From Roseibium aggregatum IAM 12614 (GTDB lineage: Bacteria; Pseudomonadota; Alphaproteobacteria; Rhizobiales; Stappiaceae): DNA of 64,000 bases. The DNA lies in NCBI RefSeq assembly GCF_000168975.1, contig NZ_AAUW01000001.1, forward strand, positions 186,001-250,000. The letters run 5' to 3'. A program made the translations under genes and the position numbers. The notes under the pieces were generated by a model, which saw only the letters and a program-made list of their open reading frames with translations, was not told where the DNA came from and did not search any database. Shown in pieces: positions 6,809-16,526 of the stretch; the stretch's first letter is position 1, and the number at the start of each line of letters is the position of its first letter.

Positions 6809-9367
6809 ATGGTTGAAACGGTGAGCGCATCGCCGCTGCCCCAGGCAACCGGCAATGGCGCGGTCAACCAGGGACTTGAGCCGGGAACGGAACTCAAGGC
6901 CAGGGTCGAGGCCAACCTGCCGGGCGGCGTGGTGCGCCTGGCAACCGCTGACGCAAAGCTGGAGCTGCGCGTTCCAGCTCCTCTTCCTGAGGGCGGAGAG
7001 GTGACGGTCACCGTATCCGGCACCAAGCAGCAGCCCGCCATTCTGATAACCGTGGGCAAGGATCAGTCTCAGCCGCAACAGCAGGCCAATCCGGCACCAT
7101 CGTCGCAAAGTCCGGCATCTCAACCCCAAACACCTCAGGGCTCTCAAGGCCAGATCCCACAAGCTCAAGGGCCTCAAGGGCAAGCTCCTGCAAGTCAGGC
7201 AGGCCAGGTCCCCTTGCCATCCGAGCCTGCGGCGCAATCGCCGCCACAGCCCTCGTCGGCTGCGACCTATCCCAAGCCGGCTCCGGTTCTGGCGCATCTG
7301 ATTCAGGTCCTGTCCGTCAATACGGCTCCGGGGCAGGCAACCGGCAATTTTCAGCCTTTGCCGCAAGCGCCACACCTGGCAGCTCCGGCTCCCACCCCTG
7401 CTTCGCAAGGGGCCGTGACGGCGCAGCCGGCTGCGCCCGGAAATGCGGTGCAGGTTCAACCTATTCCTCCGGAGGCCGCATCGGGACAGGTGTCCGGCAA
7501 TGCGGCCGCCCCGGCAGGTTCTGCTGCGCAAGGTTCAACAGCGCCTCCAGTTGCCACCGGTCAACCTCCGCTTTCCGCACCTGTTCAAGACAGTGCAGCC
7601 CAAGGCGCGGGGCAGCCGTCAGCAGGTGCTGTGCCGCCAGCAGGCGCGCCTGCTTCCGGTGCGCCTCCGGCAGTGCAGCCTGCGTCCTCGGCAGGCCTGG
7701 CGACCGGCGTGTTTCAGCCAGGGGCAGGTGGTCCAGCACCCGGCAGTCCCGTTCAGGTCGATGGCGGTGTTCCGAGCCAACCGGTTTCACAGCCGGCAGC
7801 ATCGACAGTTCCCGCCGGTGGGGGGGCACCCGCGCAACCGGCGCCAGGGACGAGTGCCCCATTCGCTTCACCCTCCGGCGGCCCCACTCAGGCACAGCCG
7901 GCGTCAATTGCTGCAGGTATAGCGGTTGCATCAGCACCGACCGCGTCGCCGGCCAATCCGGCGTCAGCACCTCCGTCAGGAAGCTTTGCAACAGCAGGGA
8001 GCCCGACCCTGACAGCAGGTGGTGGACCTGGCGTGCAAGCGTCGGTTGGAGGATCGGCATCAGGTTCGACTGCGGCGGGTGGGGCAACCGGAACCCCGAT
8101 TGCCAACACGCCGCCGGGACCTGTTTCGCAGTCAGGGTCGGCAGGCTTCAGTTCCAATCCGAGCTCTCAACCGCCACCATTCGTCTCGGCTGCAAATGTC
8201 AGTCCTGCGTCCGCTCCGGCGGCAAATCTGCCGGGACCTGGAATGCCCAGTCAGGGCACCGCTCAGACAAGCAACCCCTTCCTGTCTACCGGGGGGCAGG
8301 CAGCAGCGTTGACGCGTACAGCTGTTTCCCAGCCTTATCCTGCTTCCACAGGCGTATCCGTTTCGCAAGCCGTTTCCGCCGGACAGGGACAACCTGCCAG
8401 CCTGCAACCAGCGAGCCAACAAGCAGCCAGTCAGGTAGCTGACATCTTCCGGCAGCCCCTCAGCGAGCAGCAGGCCGGTCTGGGCAGCCTCTTTGCCCAG
8501 ATTGGGAGCCTCATGTCGGCGCAAAGCAGCGGGACCGTTTCCCTGCCGGATCCTGTGGTCAAGGCGATGCAGCAGATCCTCGGGCTGCGCTTGTCCTCTG
8601 CCCAGGCGCCGACTGCACAGGACGTGCAGCAGGCCGTGCGCTTGTCGGGACAGTTCCGCGAAGCGCAAATGGCGCTTCCTACTGGTGCGCCCGCAACGGG
8701 CCAAGCTGCGCTGCCCGACCTGAAATCCGCCCTGTTGTCGTTCAAGGCGCTGCTGCAGCAACTGGGGGCACGCTCCGAAATCAGCCGTCCTGCGGGACAG
8801 CCCCCGGCGCCCTCCCGGCATGGAGCGCCGCACGGGCAGGCACAACAGACCAGCAGCGGCTTCTGGGCTGGCGCAGCCCCGCAAAACCTTCAGGCGCTCC
8901 TGAAGGAAACCGATTCCGCCCTGGCGCGGCTGCGGCTGACCCAACTCAGCAACACGAAACTGTCGCGGGACGATGCGCCACGCGTCGGTTCACGCCCCAT
9001 GGATCTCGTGGTCGAACTGCCGCTTGCGTTCGGTCACGAAACGGCCGTCCTGCAAATGCAGGTTGGCCGCGATGGCGCAGGCAACAAGGACGAGGATGAG
9101 GGCGAACCGGCCTGGCGCCTGCGTTTCGCGCTTGATCTGACCGCCACCGGGCCGCTGGAAGCAGCCATCAGCCTGCGCAGCGGCGGCACCTATGCCAGCC
9201 TGTGGGTCGACCGCAAGGAAACCTTCGACAGTCTGAACGCGGTGCGCGAAACCATGGAAGCCGCCTTTGCCGATGCGGGGCTGGATCTTCAGGAGCTGCG
9301 TCTGATCCGGGGGCTTCCGCCGAAAACCTCCGCCAAATATGGCGCGCTGATCGACAGGCAATCGTGA
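6809..9367 (+). CDS. FliK-like hook-length control protein, Pro/Ala/Gln-rich
   Basis: This 852-residue protein begins with about 80 ordered residues. Then comes a very long low-complexity region rich in Pro, Ala, Gln, Gly and Ser (about residues 85-560), and a C-terminal domain (about residues 725-830) with the FliK C-terminal pattern of paired beta-strands (LVVELPLAFG, WRLRFALDL, YASLWV). FliK measures hook or needle length with its flexible N-terminal part and switches export through FlhB with its C-terminal domain. The next gene encodes the FlhB C-terminal-like switch partner, which supports the call. No other flagellar genes are in the window, so flagellar use is inferred. GTG at 6806 is an alternative start. 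Confidence 0.72.
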   Translation: MVETVSASPLPQATGNGAVNQGLEPGTELKARVEANLPGGVVRLATADAKLELRVPAPLPEGGEVTVTVSGTKQQPAILITVGKDQSQPQQQANPAPSSQSPASQPQTPQGSQGQIPQAQGPQGQAPASQAGQVPLPSEPAAQSPPQPSSAATYPKPAPVLAHLIQVLSVNTAPGQATGNFQPLPQAPHLAAPAPTPASQGAVTAQPAAPGNAVQVQPIPPEAASGQVSGNAAAPAGSAAQGSTAPPVATGQPPLSAPVQDSAAQGAGQPSAGAVPPAGAPASGAPPAVQPASSAGLATGVFQPGAGGPAPGSPVQVDGGVPSQPVSQPAASTVPAGGGAPAQPAPGTSAPFASPSGGPTQAQPASIAAGIAVASAPTASPANPASAPPSGSFATAGSPTLTAGGGPGVQASVGGSASGSTAAGGATGTPIANTPPGPVSQSGSAGFSSNPSSQPPPFVSAANVSPASAPAANLPGPGMPSQGTAQTSNPFLSTGGQAAALTRTAVSQPYPASTGVSVSQAVSAGQGQPASLQPASQQAASQVADIFRQPLSEQQAGLGSLFAQIGSLMSAQSSGTVSLPDPVVKAMQQILGLRLSSAQAPTAQDVQQAVRLSGQFREAQMALPTGAPATGQAALPDLKSALLSFKALLQQLGARSEISRPAGQPPAPSRHGAPHGQAQQTSSGFWAGAAPQNLQALLKETDSALARLRLTQLSNTKLSRDDAPRVGSRPMDLVVELPLAFGHETAVLQMQVGRDGAGNKDEDEGEPAWRLRFALDLTATGPLEAAISLRSGGTYASLWVDRKETFDSLNAVRETMEAAFADAGLDLQELRLIRGLPPKTSAKYGALIDRQS

Positions 9368-9380
9368 GACAGAACCGGCC

Positions 9381-9665
9381 ATGAGCGAACAGGACAAATC
9401 CGGCAAGAAGCTGGCAGTGGCGCTGCAATATGAGAGCGAGGGCGCTCCCGTCGTTACCGCCAAGGGCACTGGCTCCATGGCGGAGCAGATCGAGCGCCTT
9501 GCACGCGAAGCAGGCGTGCCGATTGAACAGAATCCGATGATGGCGGAGGCCTTGTCGCAGATCGAGGTCGATCAGGAGATTCCGATCGAGCTCTATCAGG
9601 CCGTCGCCGTGCTGATCGGTTTCATCATGCGCACCGGCCACGCCAAGCATCCACCGCACGAGTGA
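9381..9665 (+). CDS. FlhB/YscU C-terminal domain-like protein
   Basis: This 94-residue protein corresponds to the cytoplasmic C-terminal part of FlhB after its self-cleavage site. It has AVALQYESEGAPVVTAKG, then AREAGVPIEQNP, and IEVDQEIPIELYQAVA, all typical of FlhB_CC. The membrane domain and the NPTH cleavage motif are absent, so it is a stand-alone domain and cannot autocleave. It lies 13 bases after the FliK-like gene and is surely co-transcribed. A role binding FliK or export substrates is inferred from this pairing, which is common in alphaproteobacteria. Confidence 0.8.
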   Translation: MSEQDKSGKKLAVALQYESEGAPVVTAKGTGSMAEQIERLAREAGVPIEQNPMMAEALSQIEVDQEIPIELYQAVAVLIGFIMRTGHAKHPPHE

Positions 9666-9946
9666 CATCATCTGGCTGAGCTTTTGGTCCACCGGCGCAA
9701 CACAAGCGGAAGAGGTCAATTCCGATCCAGGCGTTTGCCGTGGCCCCGCCAATTACGGGATTGTCGGATCGTTCAGCGGGCAACGTGCGTCCCGCTGTGC
9801 GAAAGCTGACGTTACAGGCAAGGAAAACCTTGCAGCCGGGACAATTCCCGACTAGGTCATCAAACGGCTACAAATTCGCGCCGCAGCATGTCTTCCCCGC
9901 TGGTTGATCAGACGCGAAATCAAAACGAACAGGATTTTTGACGACT
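9666..9946. other. Intergenic region before gatB
   Basis: About 280 bases without a gene. It must hold the gatB promoter, but no clear box, hairpin or repeat stands out. Confidence 0.4.
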
Positions 9947-11428
9947 ATGACGATTGTCGACGTACGCACACCCGATCCGAAGAAATTCATCAAGGGCGCG
10001 ACGGGCGATTGGGAAATCGTGATCGGTATGGAAGTCCATGCCCAGGTCACGTCCGAAGCCAAGCTCTTTTCCGGCGCCTCCACGGAATTCGGCAAGGACC
10101 CCAACGATAACGTCAGCCTTGTCGATGCGGCGATGCCGGGCATGCTGCCGGTGATCAACGAGGAGTGTGTGCGTCAGGCGATCCGCACCGGCCTCGGGCT
10201 CAAGGCCCAGATCAATCTGAAGTCCGTGTTCGACCGCAAGAACTACTTCTATCCAGATCTGCCGCAGGGCTACCAGATCTCCCAGTTCAAGCAGCCGATT
10301 GTCGGTGAGGGCAAGATCCTTCTCGACATGCCTGACGAGCAGGTCGAGATCGGTGTCGAGCGTCTGCATCTCGAACAGGACGCAGGCAAGTCGCTGCACG
10401 ACCAGCATCCGACCATGTCGTTCGTCGATCTGAACCGCTCCGGCGTGGCGCTGATGGAAATCGTTTCCAAGCCGGATCTGCGGTCTTCCGATGAAGCAAA
10501 GGCCTATCTGACCAAGCTTCGTACGATCCTGCGTTATCTGGGCACCTGCGACGGCAACATGGACCAGGGCTCCATGCGCGCCGACGTAAACGTGTCCGTC
10601 CGCCGTCCGGGTGGTGAATTCGGCACCCGCTGCGAGATCAAGAACGTCAACTCGATCCGCTTTGTCGGTCAGGCTATCGAATATGAAGCCCGTCGCCAGG
10701 TCGCTATTCTGGAAGACGGCGGTTCGATCGACCAGGAAACCCGCCTGTTCGACGCCGTAAAGGGCGAAACGCGGTCCATGCGCTCCAAGGAAGAAGCGCA
10801 TGACTACCGGTATTTCCCGGATCCGGACCTGCTGCCGCTGGAGTTCACGCAGGAATTCGTTGACGAACTGGCGCAGCACCTGCCGGAACTGCCGGACGAC
10901 AAGAAGAACCGCTTCATGAGCGACTATGGCCTGACGGCCTATGACGCCGAAATCCTGATTGCCGAAAAAGTCTCGGCCGATTTCTTCGAGGAAGTCGCCA
11001 AGGGCCGCGATGCCAAGCTGGCAGCAAACTGGGTGATCAACGAACTCTTCGGTCGCCTGAACAAGGAAGGCAAGGATCTCTCGAACAGCCCGGTTTCCGC
11101 AGCACAGCTCGGCGGGATCGTCGATCTGATCAAGGACGGTGTCATTTCCGGCAAAATCGCCAAGGACCTGTTCGAGATCGTATGGACCGAAGGCGGAGAC
11201 CCGGCGCAGATCGTCGAAGAACGCGGTATGAAGCAGGTGACTGACCTCGGTGCCATTGAAGCCATCGTTGACGAGATTATCGCCGCCAACCCGGACAAGG
11301 TTCAGCAGGCCATCGCCAAGCCGGGTCTGCTCGGCTGGTTTGTCGGCCAGGTGATGAAACAGTCCCAGGGCAAGGCCAACCCGCAGGCCGTCAGCGACAT
11401 GCTGAAACAGAAGATCGGTCTGGAATAA
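9947..11428 (+). CDS. gatB: Asp-tRNA(Asn)/Glu-tRNA(Gln) amidotransferase subunit B
   Basis: This 493-residue protein matches GatB end to end: the opening [13 protein letters not shown], the [14 protein letters not shown]-like segment, [14 protein letters not shown], the [16 protein letters not shown]-type block, and the YRYFPDPDL motif before the helical and YqeY-like tRNA-binding tail. It binds misacylated tRNA and transfers ammonia with GatA and GatC, which are not in the window. I chose the ATG at 9947 because AGGA lies 12 bases upstream, while the TTG at 9938 is too close to it. A GFA-family gene follows four bases after the stop. Confidence 0.97.
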   Translation: MTIVDVRTPDPKKFIKGATGDWEIVIGMEVHAQVTSEAKLFSGASTEFGKDPNDNVSLVDAAMPGMLPVINEECVRQAIRTGLGLKAQINLKSVFDRKNYFYPDLPQGYQISQFKQPIVGEGKILLDMPDEQVEIGVERLHLEQDAGKSLHDQHPTMSFVDLNRSGVALMEIVSKPDLRSSDEAKAYLTKLRTILRYLGTCDGNMDQGSMRADVNVSVRRPGGEFGTRCEIKNVNSIRFVGQAIEYEARRQVAILEDGGSIDQETRLFDAVKGETRSMRSKEEAHDYRYFPDPDLLPLEFTQEFVDELAQHLPELPDDKKNRFMSDYGLTAYDAEILIAEKVSADFFEEVAKGRDAKLAANWVINELFGRLNKEGKDLSNSPVSAAQLGGIVDLIKDGVISGKIAKDLFEIVWTEGGDPAQIVEERGMKQVTDLGAIEAIVDEIIAANPDKVQQAIAKPGLLGWFVGQVMKQSQGKANPQAVSDMLKQKIGLE

Positions 11429-11432
11429 GACC

Positions 11433-11828
11433 ATGACCGGTGAAGGGACAGCGCCGAAAGTCGAGCTGCCCATCATCGGTTCCTGCCATTGCGGGGCGGT
11501 GTCTTACGAGATGAAGACGCCGCCCCGTCACGCTGTTGAATGCAATTGTTCTATCTGCCGGCGCCTCGGCACCATCTGGGGCCATGGAAAAGCCGGTGAT
11601 ATCGAGATCAAGGCAGCGCCTGGCGCGACGCTCAGCTATTCCTGGGGTGACAAGGGGCTGGCCTTCCATACCTGCCGCACCTGCGGCTGCACCACGCACT
11701 GGCAAAGCCTGTCGGCAGAATATCCCGACCGCCTGGCCGTAAACCTCCGCCTTGCCCCTCCCGGTACCATCGAAGCCATCGGCCTGCGTCATTTCGACGG
11801 TGCGGAAACCTGGACCTTCCTGGACTGA
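11433..11828 (+). CDS. GFA-family protein (Mis14/CENP-V fold)
   Basis: This 131-residue protein has the zinc-binding cysteine pattern of the GFA family: CHCGAV near the start, CNCSICRR and then CRTCGC. The family is named after a glutathione-dependent formaldehyde-activating enzyme, but few members have been shown to act on S-hydroxymethylglutathione. The specific substrate is therefore open. It begins four bases after gatB and is probably read through from it; the pairing has no obvious functional meaning. Confidence 0.85.
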   Translation: MTGEGTAPKVELPIIGSCHCGAVSYEMKTPPRHAVECNCSICRRLGTIWGHGKAGDIEIKAAPGATLSYSWGDKGLAFHTCRTCGCTTHWQSLSAEYPDRLAVNLRLAPPGTIEAIGLRHFDGAETWTFLD

Positions 11829-12128
11829 AGCAGCCCGCTCTTGCTGCCGACGAAAGGATTGAGTCCGGTTAATGAACCACATTGATCGTTGCCGGAGCTG
11901 ACAACCCTGATTTCCGTTCATGCCGGGCGGTTCCAATTTGCACAATTAAAGGCATGACCAATAAATAGGCAAATGCCTTCGTCGTTCGCTTATACTTAAA
12001 GTCCTGCCGCAGATTTACTGCGAAGACCTTCACTTCTTTCCTTTGGCACAAGCCTTGCTGTTCGGGCTTAGGTTTGAACCATTGGAAGAATTAGATGAAG
12101 AGCCGCCGTGCTTCTCTGGTTGGTATAA
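11829..12128. other. Intergenic region before the amino acid ABC operon
   Basis: Three hundred bases without a supported gene. AT-rich segments around 11930-12000 could hold the promoter of the downstream transporter. No palindrome or RNA gene is evident to me. Confidence 0.4.
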
Positions 12129-12809
12129 ATGTCCAACCTTAGATTTTTCGAGATATACCGGAATCCGGAATACTTGTGGCTTCTTGCGAAAGGAGCGTTG
12201 ATCAGTGCCGTGCTGACAATTGGCGGCGGTGTCCTCGGGTTTTTGCTGGCCGTGGTGCTCGCCGCGGTCCGTCATTACAAGATCCCGGTTCTGGCCCAAC
12301 TGGCGGCGGCCTATGTGGAGTTCATCCGGAACACGCCCCTGATCGTGCAGATGTTTTTCGTGGCGTTCGGGTTGCCGCTGCTGCTTGGCTATCAATGGCC
12401 CTTCTGGGCACACGCGCTGCTGGCGCTGTCGATCAATTTTTCCGCCTATTTTGCCGAGATTTTGCGCGCGGGGCTGGCCTCCCTCGGCGCTGGTCAGGCA
12501 GAGGCCGCCGATGCGCTCGGTCTGCCGCGCTGGCTCAGCTTCGTGAAGGTTTGCCTGCCGCAGGCGGTTGCCGCAATGTATCCCTCGCTCAACAGTCAGT
12601 TCATCTTCCTGTTCCTGACGACCGGCATCATTTCGGAAATCGGCGTCACCGACCTGACCTGGGCAGGCCTCGTTATCGACAGCCGGAATTTCCGCTCGTT
12701 CGAGATCTTTTTCACGCTGACGATCATCTATCTGCTGATGTCGCTGGGGTTCAAGACCCTTCTGGCGCTGCTGCATGACCGGCTGTTCAAATGGAAGGTG
12801 GTTCGATGA
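12129..12809 (+). CDS. Polar amino acid ABC transporter permease (HisM/GlnP type)
   Basis: This 226-residue protein has about five membrane helices and the amino-acid permease motif: VEFIRNTPLIVQMFF near residue 60, then the EAA loop AEAADALGLPRWLSFVKVCLPQA, which contacts the ATPase. It forms one half of the membrane channel with the next gene product. The stop codon overlaps the next ATG (ATGA). Upstream promoter elements are not clear. The substrate is probably a polar amino acid or opine-like compound, inferred from the family. Confidence 0.9.
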   Translation: MSNLRFFEIYRNPEYLWLLAKGALISAVLTIGGGVLGFLLAVVLAAVRHYKIPVLAQLAAAYVEFIRNTPLIVQMFFVAFGLPLLLGYQWPFWAHALLALSINFSAYFAEILRAGLASLGAGQAEAADALGLPRWLSFVKVCLPQAVAAMYPSLNSQFIFLFLTTGIISEIGVTDLTWAGLVIDSRNFRSFEIFFTLTIIYLLMSLGFKTLLALLHDRLFKWKVVR

Positions 12810-13516
12810 AAGACGCTTTTATCGCCATCCTCGGCAAACCCTTCGGTATCGTCCTGTTCCAGCTTCTGGAAGCCACCCAGTACACGATCTACCTGTCGCT
12901 GATCGCATTCATTGGCGGGGGGCTGATCGGTGCGTGTGTCACCGCGGCGCGGGTCTCACCGGTCAAGACACTGGCCAGGATCTTTACCGCCTACACCTGG
13001 CTGTTCCAGTCAGTACCCTTGTTGATGTTGCTGTTCCTGCTTGGGCTCGGAATTCCGCATCTGTTCGAAATCCAGGTGGATCCGTGGCGCGCGGCCGGCA
13101 TTGCCCTGACGCTTTATACCAGTGCCTATCTGGCCGAAGTCTGGCGCGGGGCACTGACAGCCATACCGTCCGGCCAGCATGAAGGCGGCAAGGCGCTGGG
13201 CATGACCTTTGCCCAGATCATGCTTCTCATCATCCTGCCGCAGGCGTTTCGCCTGGCCATCGCGCCGACGGTCGGCTTCATGGTGCAGATCATCAAGGGC
13301 ACGTCGCTCGCCTATATCATCGGCTTTCACGACCTGATGACGGTCGGCAAGCGCTGGGCGAACGCGCCTGTGCCGGGCACTCAGCCTTTCGTCATCTATC
13401 CGCTGATGGCGATGATCTACTTTTCTCTCTGTTTTCCGCTGTCTGTGTGGTCGCGGCGCCTTGAAAGGCGTCTTGGGTCCGCATCGTCCAGAGGTGGGGC
13501 TGCTGCCGCCGCCTGA
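12806..13516 (+). CDS. Polar amino acid ABC transporter permease, second subunit
   Basis: This 236-residue permease pairs with the preceding one. It has YTWLFQSVPLLMLLF, the YLAEVWRGALTAIPSGQ helix entrance and the EAA loop HEGGKALGMTFAQIMLLIILPQA. I chose the ATG at 12806, which overlaps the upstream stop by four bases and has GGAAGGTGG before it. About six helices are predicted. The binding protein follows 39 bases later. No ATP-binding subunit is encoded in this cluster, so the pair must share one from elsewhere. Confidence 0.9.
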   Translation: MKDAFIAILGKPFGIVLFQLLEATQYTIYLSLIAFIGGGLIGACVTAARVSPVKTLARIFTAYTWLFQSVPLLMLLFLLGLGIPHLFEIQVDPWRAAGIALTLYTSAYLAEVWRGALTAIPSGQHEGGKALGMTFAQIMLLIILPQAFRLAIAPTVGFMVQIIKGTSLAYIIGFHDLMTVGKRWANAPVPGTQPFVIYPLMAMIYFSLCFPLSVWSRRLERRLGSASSRGGAAAAA

Positions 13517-13555
13517 CAAATCGCGCTTGAAGAACAACCGAAGGAGGGTCGCGCA

Positions 13556-14344
13556 ATGTTAAAGAGATTTCTGGGGCTAACAGGTTTGGCGGTATCCGCC
13601 GCCTTGATGATCGCAAGTCCTGCATCTGCAGAGCTGAAGGACATTCTGGAAGCCGGCAAGATCAAGATCGCCACACCGGAAAACTTTCCGCCATTCGGCT
13701 CCCTCGGCAGCGAAGGTGAGTATGAAGGCTATGATATCGACGTCGCCAAGATGATTGCTGAAGATCTCGGTGTCGAACTGGAGCTGGTGCCCGTTACGTC
13801 CAAGCAGCGCATTCCGTTTCTGGAAACCGACAAGGCCGATCTCGTGATTGCGACGCTCGGCGCCAATCCGGAACGCGCAAAGTCGATCTGGTTCTCTCAT
13901 GCCTATGCTCCGTTCTTCTCCGGAGCCTTCGCCAAGCCTGACGTCGCGGTGTCCACCATCGACGATTTCTCGGGCAAGAAAATTGCCGTCACCAGCGGCA
14001 CGCTTGAAGATCTGGCAATCACCGCGGATGCGCCGGAAGATGCCGAGATCATCCGCTTTGGCGACAATGCCGCCACCATCGCCGCCTATGTGTCCGGCCA
14101 GGCCGATGTCATCGTGACCGGCAACATGGTTGCGCTCGGCATTTCCAACGACAACCCGGACTTCAATCTGGAAAACAAGTTCATCATCGCCAACTCGCCG
14201 TCCTTCATCGGTGTGAAGACGGGCAACATCGATCTGCTGCAATGGGTCAATGTTTTCGTTCTGCACAAGAAGCTGAACGGCAAGCTGGATGAACTTTCGA
14301 AGAAATGGCTGAAGACGCCACTTCCGCCTTTGCCTGCCCTTTGA
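13556..14344 (+). CDS. Periplasmic amino acid-binding protein (SBP family 3)
   Basis: This 262-residue protein has a Sec signal peptide (about residues 1-24, ending PASA) and a family 3 solute-binding fold: GKIKIATPENFPPFG, YEGYDIDVAKMIAEDLG, the hinge segment SGKKIAVTSGT and GQADVIVTGN. It binds an amino acid and delivers it to the two permeases encoded just before it. GAAGGAGGG precedes the ATG. A strong terminator follows, closing the three-gene operon. Confidence 0.92.
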   Translation: MLKRFLGLTGLAVSAALMIASPASAELKDILEAGKIKIATPENFPPFGSLGSEGEYEGYDIDVAKMIAEDLGVELELVPVTSKQRIPFLETDKADLVIATLGANPERAKSIWFSHAYAPFFSGAFAKPDVAVSTIDDFSGKKIAVTSGTLEDLAITADAPEDAEIIRFGDNAATIAAYVSGQADVIVTGNMVALGISNDNPDFNLENKFIIANSPSFIGVKTGNIDLLQWVNVFVLHKKLNGKLDELSKKWLKTPLPPLPAL

Positions 14345-14366
14345 GGCCTGCCGGCTGAATGCCTGA

Positions 14367-14400
14367 AACGCGCGGTGGCAAGCCGCGCGTTTTTTGTTTT
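14367..14400 (+). terminator. Intrinsic terminator of the amino acid ABC operon
   Basis: AACGCGCGG (14367-14375) pairs with CCGCGCGTT (14383-14391) around a seven-base loop, followed by TTTTTTGTTTT. This is a textbook rho-independent terminator. Confidence 0.92.
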
Positions 14401-14453
14401 CGCGAGGGAAAATGCGAGGTTACAGCCATCTGAAAATCTAGTATCCCCCTGCC

Positions 14454-15998
14454 ATGATGTTTCGCAGTTCGACCGCCGGGACAGGGCCGGCTCCGTTTTA
14501 CGCCACGCCTTTCGGGGTCTGGGCCATTGTTGCCCTTTGGGGGCTCGCGCATATCCTGCTAAGGGCGTTGAACACGCCCGTGCTCGGCACGGACGACATG
14601 TTCGAGAACGTTCTGGTGCAGACGTTGGAGCCCGGCTACATGCTGCGTCAGCCGCCGCTTTACGAGTGGCTGCTCTGGTCCGCGCAGCAGATGTTCGGCC
14701 CGACGATCTGGGCAGCACTTTTCGTCAAATACACCCTGATCTCCATTGCCGCGCTGTTTCTGTTTCTGATCGCGCGCAAGGCCATTCACGACACGCGCCT
14801 CGCGGCCCTGTGTGTCTTTTCCTATTCGCTGTTCTACCAGTTCGGCTGGAACCTTCACGAAGGTGTCACCCACACGGTGGTTCTGACCACTGCCTGTGCC
14901 ATGAGTGCCTTCTTTTTCCTGAAGGCCCTGGAGACGGGGCGGCTTGGCTTCTACGTGCTGTTTGGCATGGCAGCCGGGGCAGGGCTGCTTGGCAAGCATT
15001 CTTACCCGATTTTCGTGCTGGCCCTGATCCTGGCCGCGGCCAGCGATCCGGCCTGGCGCAGCCGGCTGCGTGTTTCCGGCCTTTTGCTGGTGCCCTTCGC
15101 GGCGGCGCTGATTTACAGCCCTTATGCCTACTGGATCTTCAGCGAAGGGCTGAAGCTGCTGGCATCTGTCTCCGACACCATGGGCGTCAGTGCTGAAACC
15201 TCGCATCTCATGCGTATGGGCGAAGGGCTAGGCAAGCTTGCTTTCGGTCTTGTCGGCTTTTCCGTTCCGCTGGTGCCGTTGCTGTTGCTGCTGTTCTGGC
15301 AACGCTATTTCGGCCGCAGGCAGTCCGAAACACCTGCCGTCAGTGATGTGGCGCGCCTGTGCGGACGCACGGTTCTGGTGATGATCCTGCTGACCGCCCT
15401 GATGATTGCGATTACCGGCGCGACCTACGTCAAGGAACGGCACATGCACCCGCTGCTTCTGCTGTTGCCGGTGTGGCTGTTTGCCGACCTGGAACGCTTC
15501 GGTTTTGAAAAGCAGTGGCGCTGGTTGACGGCCGTTGTTCTGGCGTTTGTCGCGGTTGTTTTTCTGGCCCGGGTGCCCGGGCTGATCGCACCGGATAAAA
15601 CCTGGTGCGGCGGCAAGTGCCGGCATATGAAGCCCTATGCGGATCTGAAGGCGCCGCTCGCCGGACTTGGAGCCGCGGACGCGACACTGATTGCCGACGA
15701 TGGTTACACCGGTGGCAATCTGAGAGTTCTGTTCCCTGAGGCCCGGCTGGTCACCAAGGCCATTCCGGCCAGAACACCGGCACGCGCAAGCTGTTTCTTC
15801 ATCTGGGAAGAGGGCGACAGGGAGCCGGAAGCAGCTGCGGCTGAGCGCTTCCAAAAGGTGGCTTTCTGGGAGGTTTTCGAGCCGCTGGAAGCGACATATC
15901 TGACCGGTGCCTGGCCGCATTTGTGGAAGGCGTCCGGTTGGCGGACAACGTGGTGGGGCGTTGCGAAGCTCCCGCCCGACAGCCCCATCTGCCGTTGA
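14454..15998 (+). CDS. GT39/ArnT-type membrane glycosyltransferase
   Basis: This 514-residue protein has many membrane helices (about 10-12) across its first 390 residues. An early periplasmic loop carries the acidic GTDDMFENV and the RQPPLYEWLLW motif typical of PMT_2/ArnT-like enzymes, which move a sugar from a polyprenyl-phosphate carrier to lipid A, a lipid or a protein. The last 120 residues are a soluble periplasmic domain. No sugar-synthesis genes are adjacent, so the acceptor is unknown. The start follows the upstream terminator by about 50 bases. Confidence 0.8.
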   Translation: MMFRSSTAGTGPAPFYATPFGVWAIVALWGLAHILLRALNTPVLGTDDMFENVLVQTLEPGYMLRQPPLYEWLLWSAQQMFGPTIWAALFVKYTLISIAALFLFLIARKAIHDTRLAALCVFSYSLFYQFGWNLHEGVTHTVVLTTACAMSAFFFLKALETGRLGFYVLFGMAAGAGLLGKHSYPIFVLALILAAASDPAWRSRLRVSGLLLVPFAAALIYSPYAYWIFSEGLKLLASVSDTMGVSAETSHLMRMGEGLGKLAFGLVGFSVPLVPLLLLLFWQRYFGRRQSETPAVSDVARLCGRTVLVMILLTALMIAITGATYVKERHMHPLLLLLPVWLFADLERFGFEKQWRWLTAVVLAFVAVVFLARVPGLIAPDKTWCGGKCRHMKPYADLKAPLAGLGAADATLIADDGYTGGNLRVLFPEARLVTKAIPARTPARASCFFIWEEGDREPEAAAAERFQKVAFWEVFEPLEATYLTGAWPHLWKASGWRTTWWGVAKLPPDSPICR

Positions 15999-16033
15999 CC
16001 GTACTCTTTCCTGACCTGAGGCGCGAACCGATC

Positions 16034-16510
16034 ATGCCGGACACAACTGCCCCAACCGTATCCATCGAGAAGGCCCGCCCGGAGCACCTTCGCGAGATAG
16101 TCGCCATCATCAATGCGGGCGCGACCAGCGTTCGAAAGGACAAGGAGTTTGCCGACTGGCAGGACTATCGCCCGGCATTTGACGCGCTTGTCGCCGCACC
16201 CGAGTGCGACATCTACGTTGCGCTTGCCGAAAGCGGCGAGGTGGTCGGCACCTTCCAGATCCATTTCATGAAGGGCCTCGCCTTTCAGGGCCGCCCCCGG
16301 GTGGAACTGGAAAGCGTTCACGTGCGGGCAGACCAGCGCGGCACCGGTGTCGGGCGGCTGATGATGGCAAGGGCTGAAGACCTGGCACGGCAGGGCAACA
16401 CCTGTATGGTGCAACTGACGTCGAACAGGGAACGCGAAGGCTCCCACCATTTCTACAAGCGCCTTGGCTATGATCAAAGCCATCTCGGCTACAAGAAGAT
16501 GTTCGTCTGA
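16034..16510 (+). CDS. GNAT-family N-acetyltransferase
   Basis: This 158-residue acetyltransferase has the acetyl-CoA pyrophosphate loop VRADQRGTGVGRLMM (motif A, about residues 97-111) and the late GSHHFYKRLGY motif B. The substrate cannot be told. It starts 36 bases after the glycosyltransferase stop and may be co-transcribed. The ATG at 16034 is preferred over a longer frame because it opens the GNAT fold. Confidence 0.85.
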   Translation: MPDTTAPTVSIEKARPEHLREIVAIINAGATSVRKDKEFADWQDYRPAFDALVAAPECDIYVALAESGEVVGTFQIHFMKGLAFQGRPRVELESVHVRADQRGTGVGRLMMARAEDLARQGNTCMVQLTSNREREGSHHFYKRLGYDQSHLGYKKMFV

Positions 16511-16526
16511 GCCGTCATTGAACCGC

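Noticed and set aside
9920-11476. 518-residue open frame opposite gatB
   Set aside because: gatB is certain on the plus strand; the antisense frame has no recognisable motif.
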